A stretch of DNA of 64,000 bases from Sarcina sp034439435. GTDB taxonomy: Bacteria > Bacillota > Clostridia > Clostridiales > Clostridiaceae. A program made the position numbers and the translations under genes. Of this stretch, positions 33,703-43,204 are shown piece after piece (the stretch's first letter is position 1; every line of letters starts with the position of its first letter). The DNA lies in NCBI RefSeq assembly GCF_034439435.1, contig NZ_JAPCKJ010000001.1:620001-684000 (forward strand). The letters are read 5' to 3'. The notes beneath the pieces were generated by a model. It did no database searches. It was not told the origin of the DNA and saw only the letters and a list, made by a program, of their open reading frames with translations.

Positions 33703-35811
33703 CTATTGCTGTTTATTTTCTTCTTCAGCTTCTTTTATTGCATCTTTTCTTGAAAGATTTATTCTTCCTTGAGAATCTATTTCCGTTACCTTAACTAGAA
33801 TTTCATCTCCAACAGATACTATATCTTCAACTTTTTCTACTCTCTTAGCATCTAACTTAGAAATGTGTACTAAACCTTCTTTATTAGGTAACACTTCAAC
33901 AAAAGCACCAAATTGGGCAATCTTTGTAACTTTACCTAAGTAAATTTCCCCGGCTTTAACTTCTTTAGTTAAACCTTCAATTATTTTAATAGCTTCTTTA
34001 ACACCTTCTGTTTCAGATGATGAAACATAAACTAATCCATCTTCTTTTATGTCTATCTTAACACCAGTATCTGCTATTATTTTATTTATAACTTTTCCAC
34101 CAGCACCAATTACATCTCTTATTTTTTCAGGATCTATTTGTAAAGTTGATGTCTTAGGTGCATATTTTGAAACTTCTTCTCTAGGAGCTGGTATGCATTC
34201 TTTAATCTTATCTAAGATCATTAATCTTGCTTTTCTTGCTCCGTAAATGGCATCGTGTATAACTTTCTCTGAAAGTCCTGCTATCTTAGTATCAACTTGG
34301 ATTGAAGTTATTCCTTCTTCAGTTCCAGCTACTTTAAAGTCCATATCTCCAAAGAAATCTTCTATACCTTGAATATCTGTTATAACTTCTTCCTCTGTTA
34401 AATCTTTTGAAGTTATTAATCCCATAGCTATACCTGCTGCTGGTCTCTTTATTGGAACACCTGCATCTAGAAGAGCTAATGTACTACCGCAAACTGAAGC
34501 CTGTGAAGTAGATCCATTTGAACTTAAAACTTCTGATACTAATCTTATTGTATATGGGAACTCAGCTTCTGAAGGTATAAGCGGTTCTAAAGCTCTTTCT
34601 GCTAAAGCTCCATGACCTATTTCTCTTCTACCAGGTCCTCTTAATGGTCTAACTTCTCCTACACTGTATGCTGGGAAGTTATAGTGATGCATATATCTCT
34701 TAGACTCTTCTTCACTTATACCATCAAGTATTTGTATTTCACTAATTGATCCTAAAGTTGCAACAGTCATTACTTGAGTAAGTCCTCTTGTAAATACGCC
34801 TGTTCCATGTGTTCTTGGAAGTATTCCAACTTCACAATCTATATTTCTAACCTGATCGAAAGCTCTTCCATCTGGTCTCTTGCCTTCTTTTAAAAGCATA
34901 TGTCTTACAACTTCTTTTTGAATGTTGTAAACAGCTTCTCCAATATCAGACATATTATCTGGATATTTTTCTTCAAATTCTGCATTTATTCTAGCTTTAA
35001 CATCATCCATAGCAGCATTTCTTTCATCTCTGTCAGTAATGTGCATTGATTCACTAATCATATCAAATGCGAATTCTTTTACTGCTTCCTCTATTTCAGC
35101 TGGTACTTTATGTAGTTCTGGCACTTTTTTCTCTTTACCAAACATACTTATAGCTTCTTCTTGGAATTTTATTATATCTTGACACTTATCAAAACCAAAT
35201 TTGATAGCGTTAATCATTGTTTCTTCTGGGATTTCATCTCCACCAGCTTCAATCATCATAGATCTTTCCTTAGTTGCACAAACAGTTAATTGAAGTGAGC
35301 TTTCTTCTCTTTCCTTTGATGTAGGGTTTAATATGAATTCATCTCCGATTAATCCTACTTGAACTGCAGCTACTGGAGTATTAAAAGGTATGCTTGATAA
35401 ACATAATGCCATTGACGCAGCATTTATAGCTAATATTTCAGGAAGGTTATCATTTTCTACTGAAACAACTGTACATACTACTTGAACATCATTTCTATAT
35501 CCTTTTGGGAATAAAGGTCTTAAAGGTCTGTCTATAGCTCTACCATTTAGTATAGCTTTTTCTGAAGGCTTTCCTTCTCTTTTTATGAATCCACCTGGTA
35601 TTTTACCAACTGAATATAATCTTTCTTCATATTCAACACTTAGTGGGAAAAAGTCTATTCCCTCTCTTGGTTTTTCTGATGCATTTACATTTGTTAATAT
35701 TACTGTATCACCATAACTCATTAGTATAGCAGCATCTGAAAGCATTCCTAATTTTCCGAACTCAACTTTCATTGGTCTTCCTGCTATAACAGTTTCATGT
35801 GTATGATTCAT
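33703..35811 (-). CDS. pnp: Polyribonucleotide nucleotidyltransferase (PNPase)
   Basis: 702 aa 3'-5' phosphorolytic exoribonuclease. Two RNase PH domains (about 1-215 and 310-545) flank an all-helical linker; KH ('DPEKIRDVIGAGGKVINKI') and S1 ('GEIYLGKVTKIAQFGAFVEVLPNKEGLVHIS') domains follow. Typical trimeric degradosome partner of RNase Y. ATG 35811 follows AAAGGAGG. Immediately downstream of rpsO, the pairing found in nearly all bacteria; the rpsO terminator between them implies read-through or a second promoter. Confidence 0.96.
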   Translation of the reverse strand: MNHTHETVIAGRPMKVEFGKLGMLSDAAILMSYGDTVILTNVNASEKPREGIDFFPLSVEYEERLYSVGKIPGGFIKREGKPSEKAILNGRAIDRPLRPLFPKGYRNDVQVVCTVVSVENDNLPEILAINAASMALCLSSIPFNTPVAAVQVGLIGDEFILNPTSKEREESSLQLTVCATKERSMMIEAGGDEIPEETMINAIKFGFDKCQDIIKFQEEAISMFGKEKKVPELHKVPAEIEEAVKEFAFDMISESMHITDRDERNAAMDDVKARINAEFEEKYPDNMSDIGEAVYNIQKEVVRHMLLKEGKRPDGRAFDQVRNIDCEVGILPRTHGTGVFTRGLTQVMTVATLGSISEIQILDGISEEESKRYMHHYNFPAYSVGEVRPLRGPGRREIGHGALAERALEPLIPSEAEFPYTIRLVSEVLSSNGSTSQASVCGSTLALLDAGVPIKRPAAGIAMGLITSKDLTEEEVITDIQGIEDFFGDMDFKVAGTEEGITSIQVDTKIAGLSEKVIHDAIYGARKARLMILDKIKECIPAPREEVSKYAPKTSTLQIDPEKIRDVIGAGGKVINKIIADTGVKIDIKEDGLVYVSSSETEGVKEAIKIIEGLTKEVKAGEIYLGKVTKIAQFGAFVEVLPNKEGLVHISKLDAKRVEKVEDIVSVGDEILVKVTEIDSQGRINLSRKDAIKEAEEENKQQ

Positions 35812-35874
35812 ATAAATACCTCCTTTCGGTATATAAAGACTAAAATTTTACAATATTAATATTTTTAAAATAAT

Positions 35875-35896
35875 AGAGCGGTAAAAAACCCGCTCT
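35875..35896 (-). terminator. Terminator after rpsO
   Basis: GC-rich 7-bp stem (35875-35881 with 35890-35896), A/T loop, then T-rich minus-strand sequence. Confidence 0.7.
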
Positions 35897-35902
35897 ACTA
35901 AA

Positions 35903-36166
35903 TTATCTTCTTAATCCTAATTCTTTGATTATAGCTCTGTATCTTTCGATATCTTGCTCATATAGGTAGTTTAATAAACCTCTTCTTTGTCCAACCATCA
36001 TTAAAAGACCTCTTCTTGAGTGGTGGTCTTTTTTGTGTGTTCTTAAGTGATCAGTTAAAGAGTTTATTCTTTCTGTTAATAACGCGATTTGAACCTCTGG
36101 TGAACCAGTGTCTCCTTCGTGTCTTGCATGTTTAGCTATTATTTCTTGTTTTCTCATTTTATCCAT
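35903..36166 (-). CDS. rpsO: 30S ribosomal protein S15
   Basis: 87 aa, the standard length, binding 16S rRNA central domain. It shows 'HEGDTGSPEVQIALLTERI', 'DHHSRRGLLMMVGQRRGLLNYL' and ends 'ELGLRR'. ATG 36166 follows GGAGGTG. Its own promoter lies in the 115-nt spacer behind ribF. The ~70-nt leader could hold an S15 autoregulatory element, as in other bacteria. pnp follows. Confidence 0.97.
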   Translation of the reverse strand: MDKMRKQEIIAKHARHEGDTGSPEVQIALLTERINSLTDHLRTHKKDHHSRRGLLMMVGQRRGLLNYLYEQDIERYRAIIKELGLRR

Positions 36167-36246
36167 TGTTACACCTCCGAAAAATTATCCCCTAGTTCCA
36201 AGAAAAAAGACGGTTACCCTTAAATCTTAGAGTTAGGTTCTATATG

Positions 36247-36274
36247 ATTATATCAAAACTCGCTTTTCTTGTAA
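36247..36274 (-). promoter_or_regulatory. Promoter of rpsO
   Basis: Minus-strand TTACAA (36269-36274) and TATAAT (36247-36252) spaced 16 bp, upstream of rpsO; transcription would start near 36240. Confidence 0.6.
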
Positions 36275-36281
36275 ATCTTTA

Positions 36282-37211
36282 TTACAAAGAAATTTTTATG
36301 TTACTTTTTTCTGCGAAATTTTTATCCTTAATCAACTGTTCTTTTAATTCTTCCAAAGAATTAAATCTCTTTTCATTTCTTATTTTACTTATAAAGTAAA
36401 GTTTTATATTCTTTCCATATATATCTTCATCAAAGTTTAGTATGTGAGTTTCTACCGTAATATTCTTACCATTTACCGTAGGATTATTCCCTACTGAGGT
36501 TATCCCTTTATAAATTTTTTTATCAATACCTACATTAGTATAGTAAACTCCTATTTTAGGTAGTATTCTTTTTTCATCAGTTTTTAGATTAGCAGTTGGA
36601 AAATCTATTGTTCTACCTATTTTTTTTCCACTTACTACTTCACCACTTAAAGAAAAATATCTTCCTAGCATATTGTTAGCATCCTCTAATTTACCTTCTG
36701 ATAAAGCTTTTCTTATTCTTGTTGAGCTAACAACTTCTGATTTATATGTAAATGGTTCTATAACACAAAGTTCTATTCCTTTTAGATTACATAATTCCTT
36801 AAGCAATCTAACATCCCCCTTATTCTTATGACCAAATCTATAGTTAAAACCTACAACTATTCCCTTTACATTATAGTTCTTTATAAGATTATCTATAAAC
36901 TCTTCAGGCTCTAACTTCATAAACTTTTTATCAAATTCAACAAAGCTACTTAAATCAACTTTTAAATCTTCAAGAATCTTTATTTTTTCGCTCAAAGTAC
37001 TTATAAGCTTTGGAGCTTCTTCTTTATTTATAAAAGTCCTTGGATGATTTTTAAAGGTATAGATCATGCTTAATGAATCATTATTCTTAGATAACTCAAT
37101 ACTTTTATTTATTAACGCTAAATGACCTTTATGAATCCCATCAAAACTACCTAAAGCTACATAGGTACTTTTTTGAACCACTCTCTTAAAATCATTGTTT
37201 ATTAAAATCAT
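36282..37211 (-). CDS. ribF: Bifunctional riboflavin kinase / FAD synthetase
   Basis: 309 aa. The N-terminal nucleotidyltransferase domain (about 1-160) has 'ALGSFDGIHKGH' (HxGH type) and 'STRIRKALSEG'. The C-terminal flavokinase domain (about 185-305) has 'KIGRTIDFPTANL' and 'GITSVGNNPTV'. It makes FMN and FAD from riboflavin. ATG 37211 follows GAGGAG. Only 3 nt separate it from truB upstream, so the two are translationally coupled; truB-ribF-rpsO is the common Gram-positive order. Confidence 0.95.
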   Translation of the reverse strand: MILINNDFKRVVQKSTYVALGSFDGIHKGHLALINKSIELSKNNDSLSMIYTFKNHPRTFINKEEAPKLISTLSEKIKILEDLKVDLSSFVEFDKKFMKLEPEEFIDNLIKNYNVKGIVVGFNYRFGHKNKGDVRLLKELCNLKGIELCVIEPFTYKSEVVSSTRIRKALSEGKLEDANNMLGRYFSLSGEVVSGKKIGRTIDFPTANLKTDEKRILPKIGVYYTNVGIDKKIYKGITSVGNNPTVNGKNITVETHILNFDEDIYGKNIKLYFISKIRNEKRFNSLEELKEQLIKDKNFAEKSNIKISL

Positions 37212-37214
37212 TGA

Positions 37215-38099
37215 CTACTCCTCTATCAGTAATTTCTCTAATTTAAATCCTTTTTCATCCCTTTTTCCTAATCCTAAAAAGACACCATTATCTTCATATA
37301 CTCTGTATAGCTTATTTAATTCAACATCTCTACTATACATCCTGTTATCAAATACTTTAACGCCATTTCTTAAAAGCTTGCTAAATTTTTCATTTACAGT
37401 TATCTTTTCAAAGTCATCCAAAGCTTCTTCTATAGAAATAAGATATTTTTCTAAAATCTCTTCTGTTAAATCGTCTATATTTATAGCTTCTTCCTTTGTA
37501 AATGGACCATTTTGTATTCTCTCTAAAGCAGTCATTGTTGCTCCTACATCTAACTTTTCACCAATGTCAAAGCAAAGACTTCTTATATATGTTCCTTTAG
37601 AACAACAAACATCCATCTGTATATTATCATTTGATTCTATTTTTATATTTTCAATAGAATAAATAGTAATTTTTCTAGCCTCTCTATGAACCTCTATTCC
37701 TTGGCGCGCTAATTCATATAATCTTACTCCATTTTGTTTTAAAGCAGAATACATAGGTGGAACTTGATCTATTGTTCCTACAAAAGAATTTATACATTCT
37801 AATATTTCATCCTTTGTTATGTGCGAAGCATCCTTCTCCTTTAAAACTTCCCCTTCTAGATCATAGGTATCAGTAATCATTCCAAGCTTTAAATTCACTC
37901 TATAGACCTTTTTATTTTCCATTATATAATCTATAATCTTTGTAGCTTTTCCAAGACAAACAGGTAAAACTCCAGAAGCCGCTGGATCTAAAGTCCCTGT
38001 ATGCCCTACCTTTTTCATCTTTGCAACTCTTCTTATCATGGCTACAACATCAAATGAAGTCATTCCCGTATTTTTATATATGTTAATTACTCCATTCAT
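37215..38099 (-). CDS. truB: tRNA pseudouridine-55 synthase
   Basis: 294 aa. Makes pseudouridine 55 in the T-loop of tRNAs. The catalytic Asp lies in 'KVGHTGTLDPAASGVLPVCLG' (about 33-52). 'PPMYSALKQNGVRLYELARQGI' is the second conserved motif. The C-terminal extension is short and lacks a full PUA domain. ATG 38099 has a weak GATGGTG site and lies 3 nt behind nrnA, so it depends on coupling with that gene. Confidence 0.95.
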   Translation of the reverse strand: MNGVINIYKNTGMTSFDVVAMIRRVAKMKKVGHTGTLDPAASGVLPVCLGKATKIIDYIMENKKVYRVNLKLGMITDTYDLEGEVLKEKDASHITKDEILECINSFVGTIDQVPPMYSALKQNGVRLYELARQGIEVHREARKITIYSIENIKIESNDNIQMDVCCSKGTYIRSLCFDIGEKLDVGATMTALERIQNGPFTKEEAINIDDLTEEILEKYLISIEEALDDFEKITVNEKFSKLLRNGVKVFDNRMYSRDVELNKLYRVYEDNGVFLGLGKRDEKGFKLEKLLIEE

Positions 38100-38102
38100 A
38101 TG

Positions 38103-39056
38103 TTACACCATCTCTTTTGCAAGTATTTCTAATATTTTATTTTTAGCTTCATCCATAGTTACATCTTTAATGAATGCTCCTGCAGCCTTTGTATGACCAC
38201 CGCCACCGAAGTTTTCTGCAATCTTTCTAACATCTAAAGCATCTTTTGATCTGAAACTAACTTTTACTCCTTCATCTACCTCTTTAAGAAGTATACATCC
38301 TTCTACTCCTTTTATTTGGTTTCCTAAGGATACAACATCTGAACTATTTTGTACATCTTCTCCAATAGAATCTAACATCTCTTTAGTAATTCTCATAAGA
38401 ACTATTTTATTATTACAAACTAACTCCATATCTCCTAAAACTAAAGACATTAATTTCATCTTAGCGAAAGGCTTATTATCAAATATATTTCTATGAATCT
38501 CATCATGTTTTATATAGTTGACTAGTTCACCGGCTATTATATGTGTTCTTTCAGTTGAATTTGAATATCTAAAAGAACCTGTATCTGTTATTAAAGATGT
38601 ATATAAACATTTAGCTATATCTTCATTAATCTCAATCTTTAATTCCTTTAATAACATAAATATTATTTCAGCCGTTGCTGCTGCTTCAGTATCAACATAG
38701 TTAATATCACCATATTTATCATTTGATAAATGATGGTCTATGTTTACTAAGTTTCCTTTGAATTCACTTAAGTCTGCAGAAATTCTCTCGACGTTTCCAC
38801 AATCTAAAACTATAACACAATCTGTATCTTCTGATGGTTTTATAACCTCTCCAGTTATTTCCTCAGCATAAGGCAGAAAGCTTAGGTTATCTGAGACTAA
38901 GTCCTTAGAGATAACATAAGCTTCTTTACCATAATTTCTGATACCTTGAAGTAGTGCTAATACACTACCCAAGGCATCACCATCTGGAGATACATGATAT
39001 GTTATACCAATTTTTTCACTTTTATTTATAATTGATATTACATCATGAAATCTCAT
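38103..39056 (-). CDS. nrnA: DHH/DHHA1 oligoribonuclease / pAp phosphatase NrnA
   Basis: 317 aa. The DHH domain shows 'HVSPDGDALGS', 'VLDCGN', 'NIDHHLSND' and 'DTGSFRYSN'; the DHHA1 domain ends with 'FGGGGHTKAAGA'. This is the NrnA family that hydrolyses 2-5 nt RNAs and 3'-phosphoadenosine 5'-phosphate. It would finish RNA decay begun by RNase Y and PNPase. ATG 39056 follows AAGGAG. Three nt behind rbfA. Part of the long nusA-infB-truB operon. Confidence 0.92.
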   Translation of the reverse strand: MRFHDVISIINKSEKIGITYHVSPDGDALGSVLALLQGIRNYGKEAYVISKDLVSDNLSFLPYAEEITGEVIKPSEDTDCVIVLDCGNVERISADLSEFKGNLVNIDHHLSNDKYGDINYVDTEAAATAEIIFMLLKELKIEINEDIAKCLYTSLITDTGSFRYSNSTERTHIIAGELVNYIKHDEIHRNIFDNKPFAKMKLMSLVLGDMELVCNNKIVLMRITKEMLDSIGEDVQNSSDVVSLGNQIKGVEGCILLKEVDEGVKVSFRSKDALDVRKIAENFGGGGHTKAAGAFIKDVTMDEAKNKILEILAKEMV

Positions 39057-39059
39057 TTT

Positions 39060-39410
39060 TTATTTCTCCTTGATTTTGTGTAGCAATGATTCAATGTACA
39101 TTGCATTATCTATAGAATTATCTTCTTCAAATAATATTTCAGGAGTACTTCTTAGCTTAACTCTATTTCCAACTTCTCTTCTTATGAATCCAGCTGAACT
39201 TTTTAGAGCTTTTAAGCTTTCCTCTTTTTCTTCTTCATTTTTAGCGAATAGGCTAACAAAAACTTTAGCGTATCTTAAGTCTTTAGTAACTTCAACATGA
39301 GTTACACTTACCATAGCTGTTAGTCTAGGGTCTTTTATTTGGTTTCTTATGATATCACTTACTTCTTTTCTTACTTCTTCGTTTATTCTTTTACCTCTGA
39401 AGTTAGCCAT
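39060..39410 (-). CDS. rbfA: Ribosome-binding factor A
   Basis: 116 aa KH-fold factor for 16S rRNA maturation and cold adaptation. Typical opening 'FRGKRINEEVRKEVSDIIRN', then 'VSVTHVEVTKDLRYAKVFVS' and 'LRSTPEILFEEDNSID'. Start ATG 39410 lies behind AAAGAGGTG; the GTG 9 nt upstream belongs to the ribosome site. Between infB and nrnA. Confidence 0.95.
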   Translation of the reverse strand: MANFRGKRINEEVRKEVSDIIRNQIKDPRLTAMVSVTHVEVTKDLRYAKVFVSLFAKNEEEKEESLKALKSSAGFIRREVGNRVKLRSTPEILFEEDNSIDNAMYIESLLHKIKEK

Positions 39411-39427
39411 ATAAATCACCTCTTTAA

Positions 39428-41467
39428 TTAAAGTTCTTTTCTTTCTATAGCTTCCATAGTGTATGCTTCGATGATATCGCCTTCTTTAATATCATTGAAT
39501 TTTTCTACGCTGAATCCACATTCATATCCAGCATTAACTTCTTTAACATCATCTTTAAATCTCTTTAATGATGCTAATTTAGATTCAAATATTACGATAC
39601 CTTCTCTTATAACTCTTACATCTGCATTTCTAACTAATTTACCAGTTAATACATATCCACCAGCAATTGTTCCAACGTTAGAAATTTTGTAAGTTGCTCT
39701 GATTTCTGCAGTTCCTAATACAACTTCTTTGTATTCAGGATCTAACATACCAATCATAGCTGATTTAATATCTTCTATAGCATCGTATATTATTCTGTAA
39801 GTTTTAACTTCAACACCATCTCTCTCAGCAGTTGAAATTGCATTGTTATCTGGTCTAACATTAAATCCGATAACTATAGCATTAGAAGCTGCAGCTAGTG
39901 TTATGTCTGTTTCACTTATAGCACCAACAGCACCATGTATAACTCTTACTTTTACATCATCAGTTGATAATTTTTCTAATGATGCTTTTATAGCTTCAAC
40001 AGATCCTTGAACGTCAGCTTTAACTATAACTGAAAGTTCTTTAACTGATCCTTCTTTTATTTGGCTATATAAATCTTCTAATGAAACTCTATGTGAAGTT
40101 GCAAAATTTTCTTGTCTTACTTTTTCTTTTCTTGCTTCAGCCATGTTTCTAGCAGTCTTTTCATCTTTAACAACTGTGAATCTATCTCCTGCAGCTGGAA
40201 CTTCTGAAAGTCCTAAAATCTCTACTGGAATTGATGGACCTGCTGATTTTATTTTCTTACCAGCATCATCAAACATAGCTCTTATTCTTCCATAAGTTGA
40301 TCCAACAACTATTGAATCTCCCATATTTAAAGTACCATTTTGAACTAATAATGTAGCAACTGCTCCTCTACCCTTATCAAGTTTAGCCTCAACAACTGTA
40401 CCTTTAGCTCTTCTACTAGCATCTGCTTTTAACTCTTGCATCTCTGAAGTTATAAGAACCATTTCTAATAAAGTATCAATGTTCTCTTGAGTTTTAGCTG
40501 AAACTGGTACTGCGATTATATCTCCACCCCAGTCTTCAACAACTAATCCATGCTCAGTTAACTCTTGCTTAACTCTTTCTGGGTTAGCTCCTTCTCTATC
40601 CATTTTGTTTATAGCTATTATCATAGGAACATTAGCTGCTTTACAGTGGTTTATAGCTTCTACAGTTTGTGGCATGATTCCGTCATCTGCTGCAACAACT
40701 AAGATAACTACGTCTGTTATTTGAGCACCTCTAGCTCTCATTGCTGTGAAAGCTTCATGTCCTGGTGTATCTAAGAATGTTAAAGTTTCTCCATTTACTT
40801 CAACAGTGTAGGCACCTATATGTTGAGTAATTCCACCAGCCTCTGTACTTGTTACTTTTGCTTTTCTTATAGCATCAAGTAATGAAGTCTTACCATGGTC
40901 AACGTGACCCATAACTGTTATGATTGGTGGTCTCTTAGCAAGATTTTCTTCTTCTACTTCAGTATCTTCTTCGAATTCTTCTAAAGTATTTTCTTCTTCT
41001 TTTTCATAAACTGCAACCTCATACTTTTCAGCAACTTTTTCAGCTGTTTCGAAGTCAATTTCTTGGTTTATAGCAGCCATTACTCCTGTAAAGATTAAAG
41101 TTTTTATAACATCATTAACTGGTTTATTTAATTTCTCAGCTAATTCTTTTACTGTTATAGTCTTTCCGATTTCAATAACTTCAACATCTTGCTCGTCATT
41201 ATCTTCATCGTCATTTTTCTTTCTCTTTTTCTTCTTCTTAGCAGCGTTATTTACTTCTTCAGCTAATTCAGCTTCATACTCTTCAACTAATTCGCTATTT
41301 CCTTCGCTACCTGCTAAAAGTTCTTTTATTAATGCAGCATCTTCATCTTCTATAACGCTCATGTGGTTTTTAACCTCAACGCCGAACTCATCCATTAATA
41401 CATTTATAAGAACTTTACTTGGAACTCTTATTTCTTTTGCCAATTCATAAACTCTTATTTTTGACAT
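39428..41467 (-). CDS. infB: Translation initiation factor IF-2
   Basis: 679 aa GTPase that brings fMet-tRNA to the 30S subunit. Two IF2_N modules (about 1-50 and 100-150) are split by a short Lys/Asp/Glu-rich linker. The G domain has 'GHVDHGKTS', 'DTPGHEAF' and 'NKMDR'. Domains II-IV (C-terminal) are complete ('GYECGFSVEKFNDIKEGD'). The N-terminus is shorter than in Bacillus. ATG 41467 follows GGGGGTGA. In the rimP-nusA-rnpM-ylxQ-infB-rbfA operon. Confidence 0.97.
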   Translation of the reverse strand: MSKIRVYELAKEIRVPSKVLINVLMDEFGVEVKNHMSVIEDEDAALIKELLAGSEGNSELVEEYEAELAEEVNNAAKKKKKRKKNDDEDNDEQDVEVIEIGKTITVKELAEKLNKPVNDVIKTLIFTGVMAAINQEIDFETAEKVAEKYEVAVYEKEEENTLEEFEEDTEVEEENLAKRPPIITVMGHVDHGKTSLLDAIRKAKVTSTEAGGITQHIGAYTVEVNGETLTFLDTPGHEAFTAMRARGAQITDVVILVVAADDGIMPQTVEAINHCKAANVPMIIAINKMDREGANPERVKQELTEHGLVVEDWGGDIIAVPVSAKTQENIDTLLEMVLITSEMQELKADASRRAKGTVVEAKLDKGRGAVATLLVQNGTLNMGDSIVVGSTYGRIRAMFDDAGKKIKSAGPSIPVEILGLSEVPAAGDRFTVVKDEKTARNMAEARKEKVRQENFATSHRVSLEDLYSQIKEGSVKELSVIVKADVQGSVEAIKASLEKLSTDDVKVRVIHGAVGAISETDITLAAASNAIVIGFNVRPDNNAISTAERDGVEVKTYRIIYDAIEDIKSAMIGMLDPEYKEVVLGTAEIRATYKISNVGTIAGGYVLTGKLVRNADVRVIREGIVIFESKLASLKRFKDDVKEVNAGYECGFSVEKFNDIKEGDIIEAYTMEAIERKEL

Positions 41468-41496
41468 ATATTCACCCCCGAAAAATTTTAGATGAA

Positions 41497-41799
41497 CTAA
41501 TTATTATTAGAATATGATAAAAGTTTATTTGCCATATTCTCATCAGTTACTCCTAGTATATTGATTTCATATCTACCAATACTATATCCTAACTCCTCTT
41601 TTGAGAAATTATCAACATATGGTATGTTGTACTGTTCACAGTACTTAATAAATTTTTCTTTTGAACGACTTGAAATACTGTCTGAAAAAATAAAAAGATA
41701 AATTTTACTTCTTTTCATTTCCTCTTCACATTTATTATAACCTTCCAAAAGTTTTCCTGCTCTTTTAGTAAGTCCTAAAAAATTAAGAAATTTATCCAT
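41497..41799 (-). CDS. ylxQ: YlxQ-like L7Ae/L30e-family RNA-binding protein
   Basis: 100 aa, L7Ae fold: 'FLNFLGLTKRAGKLLEGYN' opening, a central 'IYLFIFSDSISSRSKEKF', and 'YCEQYNIPYVDNFSKEELGYSIG'. These proteins bind kink-turn RNA. In the nusA-infB operon the exact job is unclear. ATG 41799 overlaps the 3' end of the rnpM gene by 8 nt, and no separate strong ribosome site is visible; coupling is likely. Confidence 0.88.
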   Translation of the reverse strand: MDKFLNFLGLTKRAGKLLEGYNKCEEEMKRSKIYLFIFSDSISSRSKEKFIKYCEQYNIPYVDNFSKEELGYSIGRYEINILGVTDENMANKLLSYSNNN

Positions 41800-42058
41800 T
41801 CACTATCTCATCTCTCAATCTATCATAGACTTGATCTCCAATATTTGTTTGAAGATTCTTGTTTAATCTTTTTGCCTTAAATGCTTTTTCTAAACATTCA
41901 ACACTTTTACAAATGTAAGCCCCTCTACCTGACTTTTTCCCTGTTAAATCTACTGAAACTTCACCTTCAGCATTTTTAACAATTCTTATCATTTCTTTTT
42001 TAGGCTTCATTTCCATGCAACCATTGCACATTCTCATCGGAATTTTTTTTGGTTTCAT
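41792..42058 (-). CDS. rnpM: YlxR/DUF448 protein (RNase P modulator RnpM)
   Basis: 88 aa: 'MRMCNGCMEMKPKKEMIRIV' with a CxxC pair, then 'DLTGKKSGRGAYICKSVECLEKA'. In Bacillus this family was recently reported to bind RNase P RNA and lower its activity; function here is by homology. ATG 42058 follows GGAGGTG. It is between nusA and ylxQ, which overlaps it by 8 nt. Confidence 0.9.
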   Translation of the reverse strand: MKPKKIPMRMCNGCMEMKPKKEMIRIVKNAEGEVSVDLTGKKSGRGAYICKSVECLEKAFKAKRLNKNLQTNIGDQVYDRLRDEIVNG

Positions 42059-42085
42059 TTTGTCACCTCCAAAGTCTAGAAGTTA

Positions 42086-43186
42086 TTATTCTTCTATTAT
42101 TATCTCTTCTTCAACAACAACATTTTCTTCTTTTAATAACTCTTCTGCTTTAGATTTGCTCTTTATGTCTATTTTCCAACCAGTTAATTTAGCTGCTAAT
42201 CTAACGTTTTGTCCTTCTTTACCTATAGCTAATGATAATTGACTATCTTCAACTATAACCTTAGCTGATTTAGTTTCTTCGTCTGCTTCTACGCTTATAA
42301 CTTTAGCTGGACTTAAAGCATTTGATATATATTCAGCTGGAACATTGCTCCATTTTATTATATCAATTTTTTCATTTTTAAGCTCATCAACTATGTTTTG
42401 AACCCTAACACCCTTAGGTCCAACACAAGCTCCCATAGCATCTACTGATTCATCATTTGAGTAAACAGCTATTTTAGTTCTTGATCCAGCTTCTCTAGCT
42501 ATGCTCTTTATTTCAACTATTCCTTCATATATTTCTGGAACTTCTAATTCAAATAATCTTTTAACTAAGCCTGGATGTGTTCTTGAACATAATACTGAAG
42601 CACCTTTAGATGTTTTTTTAACTTCAACTACATATAATTGTAATTTTTCATTGAAGTTATACTTTTCTGTAGGCATTTGTTCGTTTGGTCCTAAAACACC
42701 TTCTATTTTTCCTAAATCAACAAATACATTACCTTTATCTTTTCTTATTACTGTACCAGGTAATATGTCAAACTCTTTTTCTGCAAATTCTGAATAGATT
42801 ACATTTCTCTCAGATTCTTTTATTCTTTGGATAACCATTTGCTTAGCAAGTTGTGCAGCAACTCTTCCAAAGTTTTTAGGCGTTACTTCTATTTCTACTA
42901 TATCATCTAATTGATAAATAGCACTAACAGCCTTTGCATCTTCTAAGCTTATTTCTGTTACATCATCATAAACTTCTTCAACAACAACTTTTTGAGCATA
43001 AACATGGATTTCTCCTGTTTTCTCATCACGTTTTACCTTTACATTTTGTGCAGTTGTTCCTGAGTTTGAAAAGTTTTTCTTATAAGCTGCTATTATAGCA
43101 TCATCTATAGTTTCTAATAAAGCCTCTACTGAAATACCTTTCTCTTTTACTATTTCAGATAATGCCCCTAGAAATTCTTCATTCAT
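42086..43186 (-). CDS. nusA: Transcription termination/antitermination factor NusA
   Basis: 366 aa. N-terminal RNA polymerase-binding domain (about 1-125), S1 (about 135-200, 'LPGTVIRKDKGNVFVDLGKIEGVL') and two KH domains ('GACVGPKGVRVQNIVDEL', 'AIGKEGQNVRLAAKL'). The C-terminal acidic repeats of proteobacterial NusA are absent, as in other Firmicutes; only a short Glu-rich tail remains. ATG 43186 follows AGGAGGG. Second gene of the rimP-nusA operon. Confidence 0.97.
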   Translation of the reverse strand: MNEEFLGALSEIVKEKGISVEALLETIDDAIIAAYKKNFSNSGTTAQNVKVKRDEKTGEIHVYAQKVVVEEVYDDVTEISLEDAKAVSAIYQLDDIVEIEVTPKNFGRVAAQLAKQMVIQRIKESERNVIYSEFAEKEFDILPGTVIRKDKGNVFVDLGKIEGVLGPNEQMPTEKYNFNEKLQLYVVEVKKTSKGASVLCSRTHPGLVKRLFELEVPEIYEGIVEIKSIAREAGSRTKIAVYSNDESVDAMGACVGPKGVRVQNIVDELKNEKIDIIKWSNVPAEYISNALSPAKVISVEADEETKSAKVIVEDSQLSLAIGKEGQNVRLAAKLTGWKIDIKSKSKAEELLKEENVVVEEEIIIEE

Positions 43187-43204
43187 TTTTAAACCCTCCT
43201 TAAA

